Shown piece by piece: positions 61,266 to 64,000 of a stretch of DNA of 64,000 bases. Source of the stretch: Bradyrhizobium sp. SSBR45G (GTDB taxonomy: Bacteria; Pseudomonadota; Alphaproteobacteria; Rhizobiales; Xanthobacteraceae); assembly GCF_030159255.1 (NCBI RefSeq), contig NZ_BSCT01000016.1, positions 1 through 64,000 of the forward strand, read 5' to 3'. A program made the translations under genes and the position numbers. The notes beneath the pieces were generated by a model. That model saw only the letters and a list, made by a program, of their open reading frames with translations. It was not told where the DNA came from and ran no database searches. How positions within the stretch are numbered: the stretch's first letter is position 1; each line of letters begins with the position of its first letter.

Positions 61266-62483
61266 TCAAGCTGCGCTGGCGACTGACGTAGCAGTCAGAT
61301 CGCCGCCAGCGAACTTGCGCAGCGCTGCGAGGTTGGCTTCGGCGGACGCCAGTCGCCAGCATGATTTGCCGCTCGACTTCGCCTCATACAGCGCGGCATC
61401 CGCAGCGAACAGCAGTGACTCCGGATCGTTGCCGTGATCGGGCGCCGCGGCGATGCCGATGCTCATGCCGATGTTGACGCGGGTGCCGCCCGGCAGCGTC
61501 AGCGGTGCGGTCATTACGTCGATGATGCGCTCGCCGAGTGCGAGCGCGTGATCGATCGCCGGGTCGCTGGCGAGAACGACGAACTCGTCGCCGCCGATGC
61601 GGGCAATGACGTCGGCCGGAGAGACGATCTGCCGGAGCGTTGCTGCGACGATCTTCAGCAGCTCATCGCCTGCGGCATGGCCGAAGGTGTCGTTGACCGG
61701 CTTGAACCCGTCGAGGTCGAGATAGAGGAGGGCGAAGCTCTGGTCTGCAATGGCCTTGCGCGTGAGTCGGCTCTGCAGCGCATCGATCAAGCCGGCGCGG
61801 TTGTTCAAGCCGGTGAGCGGATCGAGCCGCGCCCGCTCGTCGCTCTCGCGCTTGGCATGCATGACGGCGACCAGCATCTTGTTCAGCCGGAAGGCCGCGC
61901 CGGTCATCGCCAGGAAGTACACCGGCATCTGCAGGTACATCGCGAACAGCAGCGGCTCATGGGACATGGCGACGCCGGGAATCACCGGACCGACGCTGAA
62001 GAGGATCATCGTGCCGACGAGGCGCGGTGCGCTGAAATTGCGAAAGCAGATGCCGCCGACCATGGCGGCCGATGAAATGCAGGTGAGTGACGCCGCGACC
62101 CAGTCGCCGGACCCCAGGCTGATGCCGACACCGAAGCCGACGCTGGCGCTCCAGGCGACCGACAGCAGGATGTGGATGTCGGTCGGCGTCCTCATCTTCG
62201 CGCGGGCACGGCGATAGGAGATGATCATGACGATCAGCCGCGACAGGCAGATCGCAACCTCCAGCACGAACCAGCTGATGAAGAGAACGGTCGGGGCGCG
62301 CAGCGCCAGCGCAGCAGCGACGGCGACGGTGTTAATGGCGCCGCCGGCAAAGACGGACCAGCAGCCATAGAGCTCGCCGATCAATGAGACCCGGATGTCC
62401 GATGACACCGGATATCCCGGGTCTGCCAGCCAGCGCGTCACGCGCCAGCGTGGCAAACTGAAAGCCAGACCATCACCCCGCAT
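61266..62483 (-). CDS. Membrane diguanylate cyclase (GGDEF domain), second copy
   Basis: About 405 residues. Six hydrophobic stretches fill residues ~30-205, then LDPLTGLNNRAGLIDAL opens a GGDEF domain whose active site reads ARIGGDEFVVLASD, the active form. It likely makes cyclic di-GMP. The ATG at 62483 has GGAGG seven bases upstream and is preferred to a GTG at 62522 with no such site. The sensory input and inhibitory site are not evident. Confidence 0.9.
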   Translation of the reverse strand: MRGDGLAFSLPRWRVTRWLADPGYPVSSDIRVSLIGELYGCWSVFAGGAINTVAVAAALALRAPTVLFISWFVLEVAICLSRLIVMIISYRRARAKMRTPTDIHILLSVAWSASVGFGVGISLGSGDWVAASLTCISSAAMVGGICFRNFSAPRLVGTMILFSVGPVIPGVAMSHEPLLFAMYLQMPVYFLAMTGAAFRLNKMLVAVMHAKRESDERARLDPLTGLNNRAGLIDALQSRLTRKAIADQSFALLYLDLDGFKPVNDTFGHAAGDELLKIVAATLRQIVSPADVIARIGGDEFVVLASDPAIDHALALGERIIDVMTAPLTLPGGTRVNIGMSIGIAAAPDHGNDPESLLFAADAALYEAKSSGKSCWRLASAEANLAALRKFAGGDLTATSVASAA

Positions 62484-62522
62484 TTCAATACCTCCGCGGG
62501 GTTGCAATAAGCGGCGCGACAC

Positions 62523-62537
62523 TTAACAGGTCTTTAG
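62523..62537. promoter_or_regulatory. Possible CtrA-type site upstream of the second diguanylate cyclase
   Basis: TTAA-CAGGTCT-TTAG differs by one base from TTAA-N7-TTAA, 40-54 bases before the start. Suggestive only. Confidence 0.22.
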
Positions 62538-62623
62538 AGAGGTATCTGAGTCTCGCTCCATGCTTGATGGACGGTAAAATTCGAGTCGAATTGGGGGATT
62601 AAAAGCTGAAGGCTGATGCTGCC

Positions 62624-63721
62624 TCAACCCGACGTGCGCACGCGGGCGCGCTCCTCCGTGATGGGAGCGACCTCCACCGTTGCATTGCCGAGCGCACGGT
62701 CGCGCTCGAACACGAGGCGGACGCGCTGGCCGACCGGCGTCAGCCCGATCAGGTTGCGGACCTGGGTCGCGCTGCGCACCGGCATGTCGTTCGCCTTCAC
62801 GATGATGTCGCCCTTGCGCAGGCCCGCCTGTTCGGCGGGAGATCCTGGGGTCACGTCGGCGACCCGCGCCCCCACGACGCGGCCGTCGGCCGCCGAGTCC
62901 AGATCGAGCAGGGTCACGCCGATGCGGCCGCGATCGACGCGTCCGCTGACGGCCAGCTGCTCCATCACCCGCCGCGCCATGTTGATCGGCACGGCAAAGC
63001 CGATGCCGACATTGCCGCCCCCGGGCGAGATGATCGCGGTGTTGATGCCGATCAGCTCGCCGCGCAGATTGATCAGCGCGCCGCCGGAATTGCCGGGATT
63101 GATCGCGGCGTCGGTCTGGATGAAATCCTCATAGCCCTGCTTGCCGAGGCCGGTGCGACCAAGCGCGCTGACGAGGCCCGAGGTCACCGTCTGGCCCAGC
63201 CCGAACGGGTTGCCGACCGCGATCACGAAATCGCCGACCTCGAGCGCGTCGCTGTTGCCGAGTGCAATGGCCCTGAGATCGGCCGGATCGTCGATCTGCA
63301 ACAGTGCGATGTCGGTTGCGGGATCACGTCCGACCAGACGTGCGCCGAATTTGCGGCCGTCCTTGGTCCTGATCTGCGCCATGTCGGCATGTTCGACGAC
63401 GTGGTTCGCCGTCATGACATAGCCGCGCTGCGCATCGACGATCACGCCTGAGCCGGCGGCGCTGATCTGCTTTTCGACCTGCCTGGGGACGTCGGCGAAG
63501 TCCCGGGATCGTGGGTTCAGGTAGAGCGGATTGTCCTGCCGGACCTTGCCCTCGACCGAGATGTTGACGACGGCCGGGGTGACCTCCTTGACCAGGGGCG
63601 CCAGCGTCGGCACCCGGCCGAGCTTGAGGTCCGGGATCTGGGCCAAAGCAGGTGCGGCCAGAAGGCAGAGCACGATCACCGGCATCAGGACCAAAGGCCG
63701 GACACAACGCAGAAGCTGCAT
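62624..63721 (-). CDS. DegP/HtrA-type serine protease with one PDZ domain
   Basis: About 365 residues. A signal peptide (PLVLMPVIVLCLLAAPALA) leads to a trypsin-like domain with His in MTANHVVEHADM, Asp in ATDIALLQID and Ser in NPGNSGGALINL. A single C-terminal PDZ domain (GARVADVTPGSPAEQAGLRKGDIIV) follows. It would act in the periplasm on misfolded proteins. ATG 63721 has AGGA eight bases upstream and starts the signal peptide; 32 further in-frame codons upstream lack support. It is divergent from groES. Confidence 0.93.
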   Translation of the reverse strand: MQLLRCVRPLVLMPVIVLCLLAAPALAQIPDLKLGRVPTLAPLVKEVTPAVVNISVEGKVRQDNPLYLNPRSRDFADVPRQVEKQISAAGSGVIVDAQRGYVMTANHVVEHADMAQIRTKDGRKFGARLVGRDPATDIALLQIDDPADLRAIALGNSDALEVGDFVIAVGNPFGLGQTVTSGLVSALGRTGLGKQGYEDFIQTDAAINPGNSGGALINLRGELIGINTAIISPGGGNVGIGFAVPINMARRVMEQLAVSGRVDRGRIGVTLLDLDSAADGRVVGARVADVTPGSPAEQAGLRKGDIIVKANDMPVRSATQVRNLIGLTPVGQRVRLVFERDRALGNATVEVAPITEERARVRTSG

Positions 63722-63844
63722 CGTTTTTCCTCGACGGGGGCTGGACGGATTTTGGCGCTGATAGAGCTGGTCAGGACGGCTGCCGCGGTCAAGAGCCGTC
63801 CTGGCAGCCGTTTCCACCGAGTGCCAAAATTTTTTCGTGACCCT

Positions 63845-63872
63845 CTTGAACGAAAACTTCGGCTTTCATAGG
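63845..63872 (+). promoter_or_regulatory. Candidate sigma-32-type promoter upstream of groES
   Basis: CTTGAA (63845-63850) and CATAGG (63867-63872), 16 bases apart, fit a heat-shock promoter better than a housekeeping one. A CCCGGG-N11-CCCGGG-like hairpin lies downstream. No CIRCE inverted repeat was found between here and the start. Confidence 0.35.
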
Positions 63873-63943
63873 TCGATCAGCGCCCGGGAGCCTCATGGGG
63901 CCCGGGTCCTATGACATCGCTGATCTTTCGAAGGAGGATGTGC

Positions 63944-64000
63944 ATGCATTTCCGTCCATTGCACGACCGCGTGCTCGTGCGCCGCATCGATGCCGAAGAG
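63944..64000 (+). CDS. groES: GroES co-chaperonin, cut by the window edge
   Basis: Nineteen codons are present: MHFRPLHDRVLVRRIDAEE, the conserved GroES N terminus. An AAGGAGGATG ribosome site ends four bases before the ATG. GroES caps the GroEL chaperonin; groEL should follow beyond the window. Confidence 0.92.
   Translation, partial: MHFRPLHDRVLVRRIDAEE

Noticed and set aside
63840..63943. CIRCE element upstream of groES
   Set aside because: Neither TTAGCACTC nor GAGTGCTAA, nor a close variant with a nine-base gap, is present.

Overview
The window is about 64 kb of GC-rich alphaproteobacterial chromosome. Gene content and style point to Bradyrhizobium or a close Nitrobacteraceae relative. 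Pointers are the adjacent TIGR03808/TIGR03809-type genes (families I know mainly from Bradyrhizobium and Rhodopseudomonas), the fused DUF4130-UdgX gene, the imuA-imuB-dnaE2 cassette, an alphaproteobacterial GAAC-N7-GAAC SOS box, the sigma/NrsF pair, and many short dispersed palindromes typical of that group. No rRNA, tRNA, CRISPR array or prophage was recognised. The right edge cuts groES.

Layout. 0.4-4.6 kb: GMC oxidoreductase, M20 amidohydrolase and a membrane TPR/aspartic protease. 4.8-14.1 kb: a DNA-damage island. A radical-SAM protein and a UdgX fusion lie on one strand, imuA, imuB and dnaE2 on the other, and a perfect SOS box lies between the divergent arms. dnaE2 carries an in-frame palindromic repeat. 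14.1-15.9 kb: a REP-associated tyrosine transposase (RAYT) between paired REP hairpins, with a 205-bp direct duplication, then a dispersed hairpin repeat. 16-20.5 kb: an RND efflux adaptor and pump. 20.5-28 kb: a seven-gene amide-type operon (AmiC-like sensor, ANTAR regulator AmiR, nitrilase-family amidase, Liv/Urt-type ABC transporter with fused permease-ATPase) with an attenuator-like leader before the amidase. 28-29.2 kb: repeat-rich gap.

29-36 kb: AI-2E-type exporter, fatty-acid desaturase, Tat-type amidohydrolase, TolC-like outer-membrane protein and enoyl-CoA hydratase. 36.4-38.3 kb: ECF sigma/NrsF pair with a divergent secreted membrane protein. 38.3-40.6 kb: DUF2336 protein and diguanylate cyclase. 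40.9-44.1 kb: ECF sigma, membrane anti-sigma-like protein and subtilisin-type protease in one operon. 44.5-47.6 kb: TIGR03809 and TIGR03808 proteins, a GlsB-type stress protein and a cupin. 47.6-54.9 kb: methylmalonyl-CoA mutase subunits and MeaB with pyroglutamyl peptidase, a GFA protein, an unlisted 50-codon gene and a frameshifted DUF3298 gene. 55-57.2 kb: folK-folB-folP plus a DUF4332 protein. 57.8-64 kb: HerA-like ATPase, M20 dipeptidase, second GGDEF protein, DegP/HtrA-type protease, groES start.

The parts most worth following are the SOS island, where a UdgX-type protein and an uncharacterised radical-SAM partner face a mutasome; the amide-sensing ABC/antitermination operon; the RAYT/REPIN locus and the spread of palindromes, one of them into a polymerase reading frame; and the sigma/anti-sigma/subtilase operon. 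All assignments come from reading the sequence; no database search was run.
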